A stretch of DNA of 27,249 bases from Pseudozyma flocculosa PF-1 (Eukaryota > Basidiomycota > Ustilaginomycetes > Ustilaginales > Ustilaginaceae): contig NW_006920890.1 in assembly GCF_000417875.1 (NCBI RefSeq), forward strand, positions 112,710 through 139,958, in the 5' to 3' direction. Of the stretch, positions 1-10,150 are shown piece by piece; position 1 is the first letter of the stretch; each line of letters begins with the position of its first letter. A program made the position numbers and the translations under genes. The notes beneath the pieces are model-generated. The model saw only the letters and a list, made by a program, of their open reading frames with translations. It searched no databases and was not told the origin of the DNA.

Positions 1-1567
1 AGCTCCCAGGCTGGAGCGAGCAGCCACGCCACCGTCAGCGGTCGTGGCCCCGGATCGCACACCGGGCGCGTCGCCGGCGGCCTGGAGCGTTGGAGTGCCC
101 GCCTTTTCGCGCAGGCGCGCCATGGCGTTGGCGGCAGCGCTGCGCTCGGCCGTCATGCTGAGGCTGCGCTTGGCGTTGGGGTCCTTTGCCAGCGCGGCGC
201 CCTTGACGCTGAGGCGCGCGATCGTCTTGGCGAGCTCCTCGGCGCTGGCCGAGGCGAGCGCATCGTGGGCGGACAGGCTGCCCATGCCCGCAGCCTCCTG
301 GGCATGGTCGCTCTCGCGCCGCTCGCCGGGGCCGCCTGGCATGGGGCTGCCGGCCGGCGAGTTGGTCGAGGCGCGTCGAGCCAGCAGCGCAGACGAAGGA
401 CCGCTGCCCGAGACGAATGGGAAGGGGTAGCCGTCGGCGGCAGGCGGCGTGACGGTGCCCGGCGTCGCGTCCGAGGCACGGCGAAGGCCGCCAAAGTCTC
501 CCTCGGATCGGTCTCCGGTCCCGCTAGCGGCGGCAGGGGGCAGTCGACGCGGGCCGGCTCCTGGCGTGCGGGCAATGTCGGCACGTGTGGCCTGGTCCGG
601 GACGTGGCTGATCGAGTCGGACCCGCCGGCGTCGACGCGCGAACGCAGAGGGCCGATCGGCTGGCGGTCCGACGGCCGTCGATGGGTGCTGTAATCCTGC
701 GACCAGTGCGGCGTCGGCGGCTGCTGCTGGAGCTGCTGCTGCTGCTGCTGCTGGTGTAGCTGCTGCTGCTGGTGTTGCAGCTGCTGCTGCTGCTGGTGCT
801 GCTGGTGTTGGTGCTGCAGGTGGTCGTGCGGCAGGCTGGCCTGCGCGGCCGGAAGCTGCATGCCGGCGCCGTGCATGGGAAACATGGGGTTGTAGTCTGC
901 CAGGCCCATGGACCCGTTGAAGCCTTGTGCCTGGGCCGGTCCGCCCGGGGCGACGCTGTTGTTGCCGGCAGCAACAGGAGCAGGGGGCGGCGGAGCGGCG
1001 TGGGGCGTGCCCAGCGGCGGACTAAAGGGTCCCAGGCCCGGGCTGAGGAACTGCGGGTACAGCGGTGGCGTCTCGGGGATGGCCTGGAAGGTGAAGCCGG
1101 GCATGCCGGGCGTCATGGGCACACTCATCCGCGCGTGCATCGGGCTCATCTGGCCGGGGGCGATGCCGTGGAAGCCTTGCGGCGGCAGCTGGATGCGGCC
1201 CGGGTGCGCGCCGCTTCCTTCCATCGAGCCTGCGCCGGCTGGTGCCGGTGGCAACGGCGACGTCAGACCGGGCGACATCAGGTCCGACGGCAGGAAGGCG
1301 GCCGGGTTGCCCAGCGGGCCGTTGAGCGACAGGGAATGCGAGTGCGAGTGTGACGAGCCGTGCGATGCGGACGAGGCGTGGTGCAGCAGGTCGCGCGCAG
1401 CCTCGTCCTGCTCTCGCATCGTTGCGAAGCCGGCGTGGTCGAACCGCGTGTGCGACTGCTGCTGCTGTCGCGACTGCTGCGACTGTTGCTGAGGCTGGCC
1501 GAACTGCAAAAAGGCAGCGAGGGGTCCTGTTGGACCTGACCGTAGGCCTGTTGCTGCGCCTGAGCGG

Positions 1568-1606
<39 letters not shown>

Positions 1607-1735
1607 AAGGAGGCTGTCGCTGCTGCTGGTGCGGGCTGGATCTGATGCTGAAGCCGCCACTGCTGCGGGTCCTCTTGCTGCAGGTGGTGAAGTTGCTGGG
1701 ACGCCTGCTGCGGCCGCTGCTGCACCTGGTATTGT

Positions 1736-1773
<38 letters not shown>

Positions 1774-4749
1774 GGTCTGTGCTGCTTGCAGGCGTGAATC
1801 GTAGCCACCTGCGCCGCCTGCGGGTCCGCCAAGCCCCACGCCTGTCCTCTGCGCCTGCCCGTACCCGGCCATGGCCTGCTGCTGGTGCTGCTGCTGCCGG
1901 CCGCCATGCTGGCCCAAGCCCGCACCTGGAACACCAGATCCAAGCGCCGAGAAGGACTGGGTCTGCATCGAGCCATAGCCGGGTGCCCCCCCACCGCCAC
2001 CGTTCGCGGCGAGCGGAGCCATCGGGCCGGGCTGACGGCCATGCTGCATCGCGCCGCCCGAGTGCGAGTGCGAGTGCGGCTGGGATGGGTAGCCCTGCAT
2101 GCGGCTGCTGTGCGACACGTGCGACGGCGGCTGGGCGGCAGCAAACGCACCCGTGTACTGCGACGGCGCACCCGGCGTGCCGACCGCCGGCCCGTTCTGC
2201 GCGGCGAAGCGGTCAAAGTGCACCTTGAGCGTGCGCCCGCTGTACTCGAAGCCGTGGTAGAGGCGCACCGCATTCTGCGCATCCTCCTGCGTGGCAAACA
2301 GGACGGTGCCGAAGCCGCGGCTGCGACCCTCGGGCCCGATGGCGACGTCGGCGCGCTGGATGTTGCCGGCGGCGCGGAAGAGGTCCTTGAGGTCCTGCCA
2401 CTGGCAGTGGAAGGGCAGGTTGCCGACGAAGAGCACGCGACCGGCGTACGACGTCGTCGCCACGCCGGGGGGCACGCCCTGCGCAAACGGCTGCGCCTGG
2501 ACGCCGTAGCCGCCGCCAGAGGCCATCGAGCCGGGCCCCGCCGGCCAGGGCGCCATCGCCGCGGCGCCGGGGATGCCGGTGGGCACCGACGAGCCTCCGG
2601 GATTCGAACTGTAGCCGATGCCGGCGGCAGCTTCGGGCGTCGCGGACCAGGCAGCACTGCCGCCGTTGCCCTGGGTCGCGTAGGCAGCCGGATCGGCGGC
2701 GCCGGAGCCGTGCACCGAGGATGACAGCGGTCGCTGGCCATGTCCAGATCCGCCGTTGCCAGCGCCGCCGCCAAACTGGCGGAGGGCTGCACCCTGGTCG
2801 CCGCTTGGCTGCTGCTGCTGCGCTTGCGCCTGCTGCTGCAACACGGCAGCGCTTCGCATCTGGCCCTGCATGAAGCCGCGCTCAAAGTCGGACAGGCCGC
2901 TGAGGTCGTCGTTGCTGGCGGGGCCGCCGAGCGACGAGAAGCTCGAGCTGCGGCCCCCCGTGATCGTGGTCTGGGAGGCGGTGAGGGACGAGGCCGGCGA
3001 CAAGGCTGGCGAGGATCCCGAGGCGAGCGTGCCCGCCGGGCTGTTGAGTCCATGGGACCCCAGCTGCTGCGGGATGTTGAGGAAGCTGCTAGAGGCCGAG
3101 CCGCCGTGGTGAGGCGAGGGCGAGATGACGCCGACGGCCGAGTTGGGCTGGCTGAAGGTGGCGGCACTGCCGGCGACACCGACGAGGGCGCCGCTGCGGT
3201 CGATGCGCACCTCGAGCGTCCGCCCCTGCCAGGTGAAGCCATCGAGCATCTCAGACGCCTTGACGGCGTCCTCCTCGGTGGCCATCAGCACGCTGCCGTA
3301 GCCGCGGCTACGGTTGTCGGGACTCAGCGATACGTCCGCCCGCAGCACCGTGCCTGCCTTGCGGAACAGGTCCTTGAGATCCTGCCACCGCACGCGGTAG
3401 GGAAGGTTCGAGACCAACAGCTGGGTCCGTGGATCCGACGCTGACAGCGGGCCTGTCGTCGGCGGTGGCGCCGGAAGGGCCTGCGCATGGTGGCCGTGCT
3501 GCTGCTGGGAGCCGTACATCGACGGCGATGGCGAGCTCTGGTGCTGGGGCTGTGACTGCGGCTGTCCCGGGAACGAAGACTGTCGCGAGTCTGGCGCCAG
3601 CAGATGCGGTCCGCCGTCGAGCGAATGGCCCGAGTCGACCGAGGCCGGCCCGTCCGACAGCGAGTGCCGGGCAAACTGCGGTCGACCAGACGACGGAGCC
3701 GAGTCAGAGCTCATATTCGAGGCCGGCGAAGCGGCCGACAGATTGATGCTGGTCGGAGCAGCGGGCTTCCGGTGCTGCTGCTGCTGCTGCTGCTGATGCT
3801 GCTGCTGATGCTGATGACCGGAATGAGGCGAGGCTAGGCCCAAGGGCGAGCGGGCGGTTGCTGCGCCAGGCCCGAGATTGACTGCGCCCACGCCGTTGGT
3901 AGCCAGGTGGATGGCGGCCTCGACGGGATCCTCCATGTCCCGAGACCGGCTGCCGTAGGACGGCGGCAGCCCGAAACTCGTCGCGGACGAGCCAAGCGGC
4001 GACTGCGATTGCCTGCCGTATGCGGCCTGCTGATTGGCGCTTGAGCCGATGCCGCCACCCTGCCCTGCCGTCGCTCCGCGACCCCCGTTGCTGCTGTGGC
4101 GCGAGTGGTCGCTCGCAGTCCTGACCCGATCGCTGAATGCGACCACGTTGTTCGGCTGCCCAGCTCCGCCCGCGCCCACAACCGATGCGAGGCCGCCCAT
4201 CGAAGTAAACGAGCCGGCTCGGCTGCCACTGCTGTTGCTCGATCGGCTCAACCCAACGAGCGAGGCGAATCCCTTGTTGCCGACGGCGGCGGCGTTGCTG
4301 TTGCCGAGGTGCAGGGGAGCGGCTGCGCTGGCATTGTTCGAGGCCGGCGACGATAGGAAGCTCGAGGCGGAACTGCCAGTGAACGAAGAGGCGACACCGT
4401 TGTGGATGCTGTTGCTGGCGGGCGAGCCCGGGCCGTTGGTCGATGAGCTGTTTGACCGTAGAGGGCCAAGGCTGCCGGAGCCAGAGCCAGAGCCAGGTGC
4501 GCCTTTGGCCAGCCGGTCGTATTCGTAGCTTCCGCCGCCGTGCACGGAGCCATGCGAGTTGGACTGCTCAAAGTTGAGCGGGCTGACGCTGCCCGAGGCC
4601 GGGTTCGTGTGTTGGTAGGCGGAGCTGGGGGAGGTAGCTGCACGCAGCGACGGCGAATCGCGGTGCGGGGGCGCTCCGAACGCACCGCCGCCGTGCTGCT
4701 CTGGGCCCGCAAAGAATGGGCTGCCGCCCGACTGCGGCCCGTAGCCCAT
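1..4749 (-). CDS. Long Q/S/G-rich RNA-binding protein with two RRM domains (C-terminus off the left edge)
   Basis: One uninterrupted frame runs from an ATG at 4749 to base 1, 1583 codons without a stop, so the C-terminus lies outside the window. The start is well fixed: an in-frame TAG sits 9 nt upstream and A is at -3. Two RRMs are visible. RRM1 covers about residues 443-522, with RNP2 LLVSNL and RNP1 RGYGSVLM. RRM2 covers about 771-850, with RNP2 VLFVGNL and RNP1 RGFGTVLF. Both carry the block WQDLKDLFR. The RNP1 form R-G-x-G-(S/T)-V and the WQDLKDLF block resemble the Gbp2/Hrb1/hnRNP M group, which binds mRNA and serves in its export or fate; the exact role here is inferred. The rest is low complexity: S/G/N-rich N-terminus, a Q/H tract near 312-325, Q tracts near 993-1004 and 1310-1343, and a P-rich block (IPETPPLYPQF). 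Such tails often drive condensate formation. One Ala-rich patch may be an out-of-frame segment (see findings). No introns are needed. Confidence 0.87.
721..820 (-). repeat. Imperfect CAG/CAC-rich tract encoding a Q/H/L-rich segment
   Basis: CTG-rich stretches broken by GTG, GTA and TTG code for a Q/H/L-rich segment at about residues 1310-1343 of the RRM protein. It lies in the long disordered C-terminal part, beyond the P-rich block. Confidence 0.8.
1569..1604 (-). repeat. Twelve-unit CTG/CAG repeat read out of the Q frame (Ala in the open frame)
   Basis: Twelve perfect CTG units lie on the plus strand. In the long open frame they read GCA (Ala). In the frame one base later they read CAG (Gln), like every other tract of this kind in the gene. 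The mismatch suggests a local frameshift pair, described in the findings. Confidence 0.8.
1738..1773 (-). repeat. CAG repeat encoding a 12-residue Q tract in the RRM protein
   Basis: Eleven CTG units plus one TTG on the plus strand read CAA(CAG)11 in the coding frame, giving 12 glutamines at about residues 993-1004, after RRM2. The nearly pure repeat is a likely site of length variation between strains. Confidence 0.88.
3775..3816 (-). repeat. CAG/CAT repeat encoding a Q/H tract in the RRM protein
   Basis: The plus strand reads repeated CTG with ATG interruptions. In the minus-strand coding frame it gives a Q run broken by H, at about residues 312-325, upstream of RRM1. The CAT interruptions should make it more stable than a pure CAG repeat. 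Confidence 0.85.
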
Positions 4750-5620
4750 CTTGGCCTATTCGGTTACCTCGCGCGCGAGACAAGGAGCTCTCGGCGGCAC
4801 GAGGACAGGACCCTCGCTAGTGGCGAGCAGCGAGCCTTGGCCCCGGCCTGCGTTTCGAAGGTAAGGCGGGTGGGGTGGATCGGAAGAAGAGAGCGTGTCT
4901 CGCTCGTCCTCGGGCCTGCGCTAGTTGGCGAGGGACGCAGAATCTCCTGGCCTTGAGATTGGTGAGATCTTCCGAGGCAGAGTCTGCGGCGTGGGTCGCG
5001 AGCGAGATGGGTCGGCAAGGGTGGACACGCAAGGCTGGAGTCGGCTAACGCGTGCTGCAGAGGCGGCTCGAAGCAAGCCAGAGAGTGGAGGATGGGCAGG
5101 GTGGCTCGTACGTGCAGGGAACGAGCCCTTCGCGAGAGTTAGGCCAAGGGGTTGGACAAGGCTAGTGGTGGCAGCGGGTCCACGAAACGTCCTTGCCAAT
5201 TGTGCTGTCGGAGGGGTCGAGAGGCAGGGCAGACTAGACAGCCAGAATCGCGCAGAAAGGAGCCGAGGGCGAAGCGGACGAAGCGTGCCGGGTGGCCAAG
5301 GCAGCCTGATGGCCAGGTCGATGCGGTGGTGGTCGAAAGGTGACGGAGATCCGAGATAATCGGCACGCCTGGCAGCTCGCTCGAGGCGCGACCGGTGCGG
5401 TATGGAGAGGTGAGAGTGTAGACGGGGCAAGGCTGGCGGAGAGACGAGGCTTGTGAACGCGTCTCGGGCGCCAAGTAGGCCAGAGATGTCGAGGCAGAGA
5501 CAGGCCCGCGGTGACTTCCAGGCGAATCTGGACGAGCTCGGTCGACCCGGCCCGTGTGTGCAGGCAGGAGAACGTCGATGAATTTGTGGTGGCGAAGAGA
5601 GAGCAGGGGGCGTTTCGTGC

Positions 5621-5631
5621 TGTGTGTGTGC

Positions 5632-5675
<44 letters not shown>
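5621..5675. repeat. (TG)n microsatellite
   Basis: About 27 TG/CG dinucleotide units, interrupted by CGCG near 5631-5634. It lies roughly 0.9 kb upstream of the RRM gene start codon. Alternating purine-pyrimidine tracts of this length can adopt Z-DNA and usually vary in length. Confidence 0.95.
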
Positions 5676-5676
<1 letters not shown>

Positions 5677-5854
5677 AACCCTTTGCGTGCAGCTGGAGGC
5701 GATGAGGTCCAAAACCCGATTCCCAAAGAAATAGACAGGTGAGAAAGAGAGCGAGCGCCGCGGGCAATGTGCAGGAGAAGAGCGGAGGGAAGGGGGGTTA
5801 AGGGGGAGGTGGGAAGCGGCGAAACAACGACGACAGCGACGACGACAGCGACAA

Positions 5855-5907
5855 GGTGGGTGGGTGGTGGAAGCGGGGGTGGTGGTGGTGGTAGTGAAGG
5901 TGGTGGA
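5855..5907 (+). repeat. G-rich GGT/GGGT tract, possible G-quadruplex
   Basis: The plus strand carries closely spaced G runs (GGTGGGTGGGTGGTGG, then GGGGG and several GGT units). Four or more G runs with loops of 1-3 nt suit a two- or three-tier quadruplex. It is noncoding and about 1.1 kb upstream of the RRM gene start. Confidence 0.6.
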
Positions 5908-7295
5908 AAGCCGAGGCGGCGCCGGCCGTGACGACGGCCAGGCGGGGCAGGCAGAGAGTAGTGCGGCGGGGCGAGCGAGGGCCTGGCCATGCGATCGGGC
6001 GCGAGCCAGGCAGGCCCGCCAGGCGAGGCAGGCGAAGTGAGGTGAGGCCTGGCCATCTCCTGGCCTCACGCCTCATTTTTGCGCCTGGCAGCAGGTGGCA
6101 GGACCGCCTCAGTCCAGGTGCTGTCCAGGTGCTGCCACCTAGGCCCTCCTGGCCGACGCGCCTGTACAGCCTTCGCGCACCGCGCACCGCTGACCTGGCT
6201 CGGCCAGGCCCATGCCTGCCATCACCGGGCCAGCATCAAAAGTGCGTCCCGACGCCCCTAGGCCTGCCATCTCGTCTCGACCGGGAGAGCACCTTCTCGT
6301 CTTCTGGCGACAACGACGCTTCAGCGATGATGGCCCCTGCGATGCCTCGCACAACGGGCCCCGAGCAGCCAAGGGCAATCTGCACCTGATCGACGCACAG
6401 CCGGGTCGTACGAGCCAGGCTAGGCTGCCGGGGGGAGAGCGGGCCCGATGTTTGGGGAAAGCGATCGACGTCGACCAGAGGCGGGCCCTACCTGTCCCGG
6501 CGTCGTCGAGCCGCCAGCCCCATCGAGCAGAAGTACCAGCGCAGCCCAGACTAGCCCCTGCCCTGTGAGCGGGCGAATCCCATCCTGGCACATGCTCCGA
6601 TCGACGACAAAAGGATGGACACCTAGCTCAGCTCCGGCGGCAATGGGAATGTCGAGGTTGTTCGACCATCAAACGGGGCGCGCCCAGCACGCGCACGCTG
6701 AGCTTGCCCTCGCGCTCAGGCAGGCGCTCAGGCCGGGACAGGTCTGGGGATCGCCGTCTTCGAGGCCCAAGTCTGCCCACGTCGACAGCGGCGGCGGCAG
6801 CGGCAGCAACGAGCAACGAGCGACGAGGACAACGACGATGATCTTCGAGGCACGTCAGCCTCGTCCGGCATTCGAAAGCCTGCCTGTTGGCTGGGTTGGC
6901 TGGCTGGGCTCGCCGCCTGTCGGGCGATCTGCTCTCTCTTTCGCTTAGGCGACCCGACAACCTGGTGCGCTCGAATCGCCGAGCAGCCGCCTGCCATGCC
7001 ACGCCAGCAGGCCACCACGCCGGGTCACGTCCGTACGGCACGCCTGCTCGTCAGGGGCGCCTTGCTTGCTCGTCGCTTGCTGCCTAGCCTGGCTGGCAAT
7101 GCGCCGCTCTGCAGCAAACTCGCATCGCCGTTGCCGCCGTCGCTGTCACCGCGCGCTCACCTTCGAGCCATGATCGTCCTGGATTCGATCGACCACCGCT
7201 CGGCGTCCAAACGAGGAGGAAATAAAAATAGAGGCCGAAATTGGAAGCGAAAAAAAGTCCCGGCTCGCTGCAGGCAGCATCCATCCCTGCGTAAA

Positions 7296-7301
7296 GAAAA
7301 A
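7296..7301 (-). terminator. Pol III oligo-T terminator of tRNA-Asp
   Basis: Six A residues on the plus strand read TTTTTT on the minus strand, 8 nt beyond the discriminator base. This is the expected RNA polymerase III stop signal. Confidence 0.85.
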
Positions 7302-7308
7302 ATAGAAA

Positions 7309-7412
7309 CTCCAAATCCGGGAATCGAACCCGGGTCTGCACCGGTCACTCCCTCGGCGAAGAGGGAGGCGCAGAATGACAAGGTGCCGTCATAGCCACTA
7401 AACTAATTCGGA
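7309..7412 (-). tRNA. tRNA-Asp (anticodon GTC) with a 32-nt intron
   Basis: Read on the minus strand, the cloverleaf is complete. The acceptor arm TCCGAAT (7412-7406) pairs with ATTTGGA (7316-7310), and the discriminator base is G at 7309. The D-loop contains AGTGG. The anticodon stem is GCACC/GGTGC. The anticodon GTC is at 7379-7377, after T33, and the T-arm contains GGTTCGATTCC (B box). The intron spans 7375-7344, just after position 37, the canonical site. It holds a perfect 7-bp hairpin (CTCCCTC/GAGGGAG, 7367-7361 with 7354-7348), and its 3' end TGAC is complementary to anticodon-loop bases GTCA, as expected for the extended helix read by tRNA splicing endonuclease. The mature form would be 72 nt. 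Removing the intron restores a standard Asp anticodon loop. Confidence 0.95.
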
Positions 7413-8088
7413 GGCGATGTCAATGTGGCGAAATTTTGCAGATATGAACCGCGTTGCATGGTAGCCAGGTGCAATCGGACCAGCCTCGGTTCCGGCGCCG
7501 GCAGAGATCGAGCAAGATTTTTTCTTTTTTCCCGCAGGGGCGGCCGGCCGGCCAAGCGTCGAGCCAACCGGGCTGGCCTCGGCGGGCAAAAATTTGATGG
7601 CAGAGAAAGAGAGCGAGCGGGCCTTGGCCTGCCTGGCTGCCTGCCTGCGAAGGTGAGAAGGAACGGCTTTTTTGAGTTTGGCGGGCGGCGGATGCAAGGA
7701 GCCAGGCTGGGACGCAGGCAGCAGCGGCGAGGAGCGAGCGAGCGAGCGAGCGGGCGGACGGGCGGGCGGGCGGCGTCGACTTTGGAGGTCACACCATCGT
7801 CAGTCCTTCTCGCCGGCTCTCCTTGTCACCCAACTCCATCGCCGGATCACCACCCACTCGCGCCCGCATCGACCGGAACCTACCCTCTTCTCTTCGAGGC
7901 TCGTATCAGCACCGCCGGCGCTCCCACCCTCCCCGACCCTCGAGCATCTCCATCGACCACGGCAGAAGAGATCGCTGCGGCCGACCGACGCCTTCCCTTC
8001 GCCCACGGCCACCTCGACTGCGCCGTCCATATCGACCCCGACCCCGACCCCGCTCCAAGCACGACGACACTAGTCTGACGTCTTCACC
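7413..8088 (+). promoter_or_regulatory. Upstream region of NOP58 (shared with the tRNA-Asp 5' flank)
   Basis: No gene is seen in these 676 bases. Two A/T cores stand out in GC-rich DNA: GAAATTTTGC at 7430-7439 and AAAAATTTG at 7588-7596. The second resembles the yeast RRPE element (AAAAATTTT) found upstream of ribosome-biogenesis genes such as NOP58; this is an inference from yeast. A GAGC tetranucleotide run followed by GGGC repeats (about 7733-7775) offers four GGG runs in close spacing. From about 7800 the DNA becomes C/T-rich, typical of a fungal 5' leader, up to the start codon. Confidence 0.5.
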
Positions 8089-10150
8089 ATGGTCAAGGTT
8101 CTCTTCGAGACAGCCGGTAGGTGTCGTGCTCTCTCTCCACACGGGCAGGGACGGGCCCTGCCTCCAGCGGGTGGCGGCCGTCGCTGCTCCTGACCGACTG
8201 GCAGGCTCACACTCTGACTGACTGACCGACCGATGCTCTTGCCGCCTGCGTTCCCGCCCCCGCCCGCGCCCCTGTCACTGCAGTCGGCTTCTGCCTGTTC
8301 AACCTGTCGGACAGCGCCAAGCTGCAGTCGCCCGACCTGCACAAGAGCTTCTCGACGCCCGAGGCGGCCAACAACCTGCTCAAGCTCTCGGCCATCCACC
8401 GCTTCACCAGCACCGCCGAGGCGGTCGAGGACGTGTCGGCGCTCAACGAGGGCAAGATGAGCAAGAGCCTCAAAAAGTTCCTCACCGAGGAGATTGTCGA
8501 CGCCGCCGACGGCAAGGGCAAGTCCAAGGAGAACCTCATTGTCGCCGAATCCAAGCTGGCCTCGACGATTGCCAAGAAGCTGGGCATCCAGGTCACGTAC
8601 GACTCGGAGCTCCTCGACCTCTACCGCGGCATCCGCGAGAACCTCGCTTCGCTCCTCTCGTCGTCGTCGAGCAGCGACGGCTCCCTCGACCCGCGCGACC
8701 TTAACACCATGAGCCTCGGCCTGTCGCACAGCCTCAGCCGCTACAAGCTCAAGTTCAGCCCGGACAAGGTCGACACCATGGTCGTCCAGGCCATCGGCCT
8801 GCTCGACGACCTCGACAAGGAGATCAACATCTACGCCATGCGCGTCAAGGAGTGGTACGGCTGGCACTTCCCCGAGATGGGCAAGATCATCACCGACAAC
8901 CTCGCCTATGCCAAGGTCATCCGCGCCATGGGCTTCCGCACCAACGCGTCGGCCACCGACTTTAGCGAGGTGCTGCCCGAGGAGATTGAGGAGACGCTCA
9001 AGGCCGCCGCCGAGATCTCGATGGGCACTGAGATCTCCGAGACCGACCTCGAGCACATCTGGAGCCTGTGCGACCAGGTCATCTCCATCTCCCAGTACCG
9101 CGCCCAGCTGTTCCAGTACCTCCAGAACCGCATGGCCGCCATCGCGCCCAACCTGACGGCGCTCGTCGGCGACCTGGTCGGCGCCCGCCTCATCAGCCAC
9201 GCCGGCAGCCTCATGAACCTCGCCAAGCACCCGGCCTCGACCGTCCAGATCCTCGGCGCCGAAAAGGCCCTCTTCCGCGCGCTCAAGACCAAGCACGACA
9301 CGCCCAAGTACGGCCTCATCTACCACGCCAGCCTGGTCGGACAGGCGTCGCAGAAGCTCAAGGGAAAGGTGAGTCCTCGCCCGTCGCGCTCTATGCCCGC
9401 GGCCCCGCGGCAGACTCGTGCTGCTGCCGTCGATCCCATGCTGACCCAGGAGCAATCTCCTTGGCCCCCCACTTCCCTCCTCTCCCTGGCCCTCAGATGG
9501 CGCGCATGGTCGCGACCAAGGCGGCGCTCTCGATCCGCCTCGATGCGCTCGCAGATGCCGACACCAAGTCCGAGGAGGGAGCGCCGAGCATCGGCCTCGA
9601 GGCGCGGGCCAAGCTCGAGTCGCGGCTGCGCGCGCTCGAGATGCAGGGCGGCGTCAGCGGGATGCGCGGGGCGAGGCACGCCGCGGGCGACAGCGGCTAC
9701 AAGCAGAAGGCCTTCAAGATGGACGACGCGGGGCGCAGCTACAACGCCTCGGCCGACGCGCCCGTCGCCGTCAGCACGAGCAACGGCGTCAAGGACATGG
9801 CCAGCGCCGCCGCGCTCGCGCCGCCCGCCACGCCGGCATCGGACGACAAGAAGGAAATGACAAAGGAGGAAAAGAAGGCGGCCAAGAAGGCGAGAAAGTC
9901 GCTCGCCGCCGGGTCGGAGCCGGCCACGCCCGCCGCCGACGGCGACGCCGAGCTCACCAAGGAGGAGCGCAAGGCGCTCAAGAAGCAGAGGAAGGAGGCC
10001 GAGGCAGCCGCCGCCGCCGCCGCCGAGGGCCTGCCAGAGACGCCGAGCAAGAAGAGCAAGAAGGACAAGAAGCGGAGCGCCGACGACGTCGACGGCACGC
10101 CAGCGACCGACAAGAAGAAGAGCAAGAAGAGCAAGAAGAGCGACGAGTGA
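8089..10150 (+). CDS. NOP58: Nop58, core protein of box C/D snoRNPs
   Basis: Three exons, 8089-8116, 8284-9368 and 9497-10150, encode 588 residues. Introns are 8117-8283 (GTAGGT...CAG) and 9369-9496 (GTGAGT...CAG). Nop58 scaffolds box C/D snoRNPs in the nucleolus with fibrillarin, Nop56 and Snu13, guiding 2'-O-methylation and pre-rRNA processing. The N-terminus MVKVLFETAVGFCLFNLSD is the NOP5 N-terminal domain. A coiled-coil/NOSIC stretch lies near 165-215, with KEWYGWHFPEM. The Nop RNA-binding domain has GARLISHAGSLMNLAKHP at about 309-326, followed by IYHASLVGQA. The tail is KKx/KKSKK-rich, as in Nop58 and Nop56 of other fungi. The VxVLFETxxGF N-terminus and KKSKKSKKSDE end favour Nop58 over Nop56. 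Splice joins are supported by exact continuity of family sequence (LKGK-MARMVATKAALS). It is convergent with EMP24. Confidence 0.97.

Larger units (their letters stand above)
4750..7308. other. Gene-free 2.5 kb interval between the RRM gene start and tRNA-Asp
   Basis: I see no supportable protein gene here. The left part should hold the 5' leader and promoter of the minus-strand RRM gene. It contains a TG microsatellite (5621-5675), a G-rich strand with GGTGGGTGGG and GGTGGTGG runs (about 5855-5907), and a zone rich in GCCTGG/CCAGGC words from about 5980 to 6300. Open frames of 60-380 codons exist on both strands, but their translations are R/P/H/T-rich with no domain, and several read through the TG repeat as alternating His-Thr. 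An unspliced intron in the RRM 5' leader is possible but not demonstrable. Confidence 0.6.

Noticed and set aside
1278..3242. 654-codon minus-strand frame inside the RRM gene
   Set aside because: It is one base off the real frame and rich in R/S/P. The RRM motifs are only in the frame starting at 4749. Only the short Q-rich part near 1508-1635 is taken seriously, as a frameshift signal.
4921..6069. 382-codon minus-strand frame upstream of the RRM gene
   Set aside because: The translation includes long HT runs from the TG microsatellite and R/P/S-rich chance sequence. No domain is seen, so a protein is not supported.
8117..8283. Possible intronic box C/D snoRNA in NOP58 intron 1
   Set aside because: Several CTGA words occur, but there is no convincing RTGATGA box C with terminal pairing; the TGACTGACTGACC run is more likely branch-point context.
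8070..9455. Long open frame antisense to NOP58 (461 codons)
   Set aside because: It mirrors the NOP58 exons exactly and arises from GC-rich third positions; the translation is L/V/A/R/G-rich with no recognisable domain.
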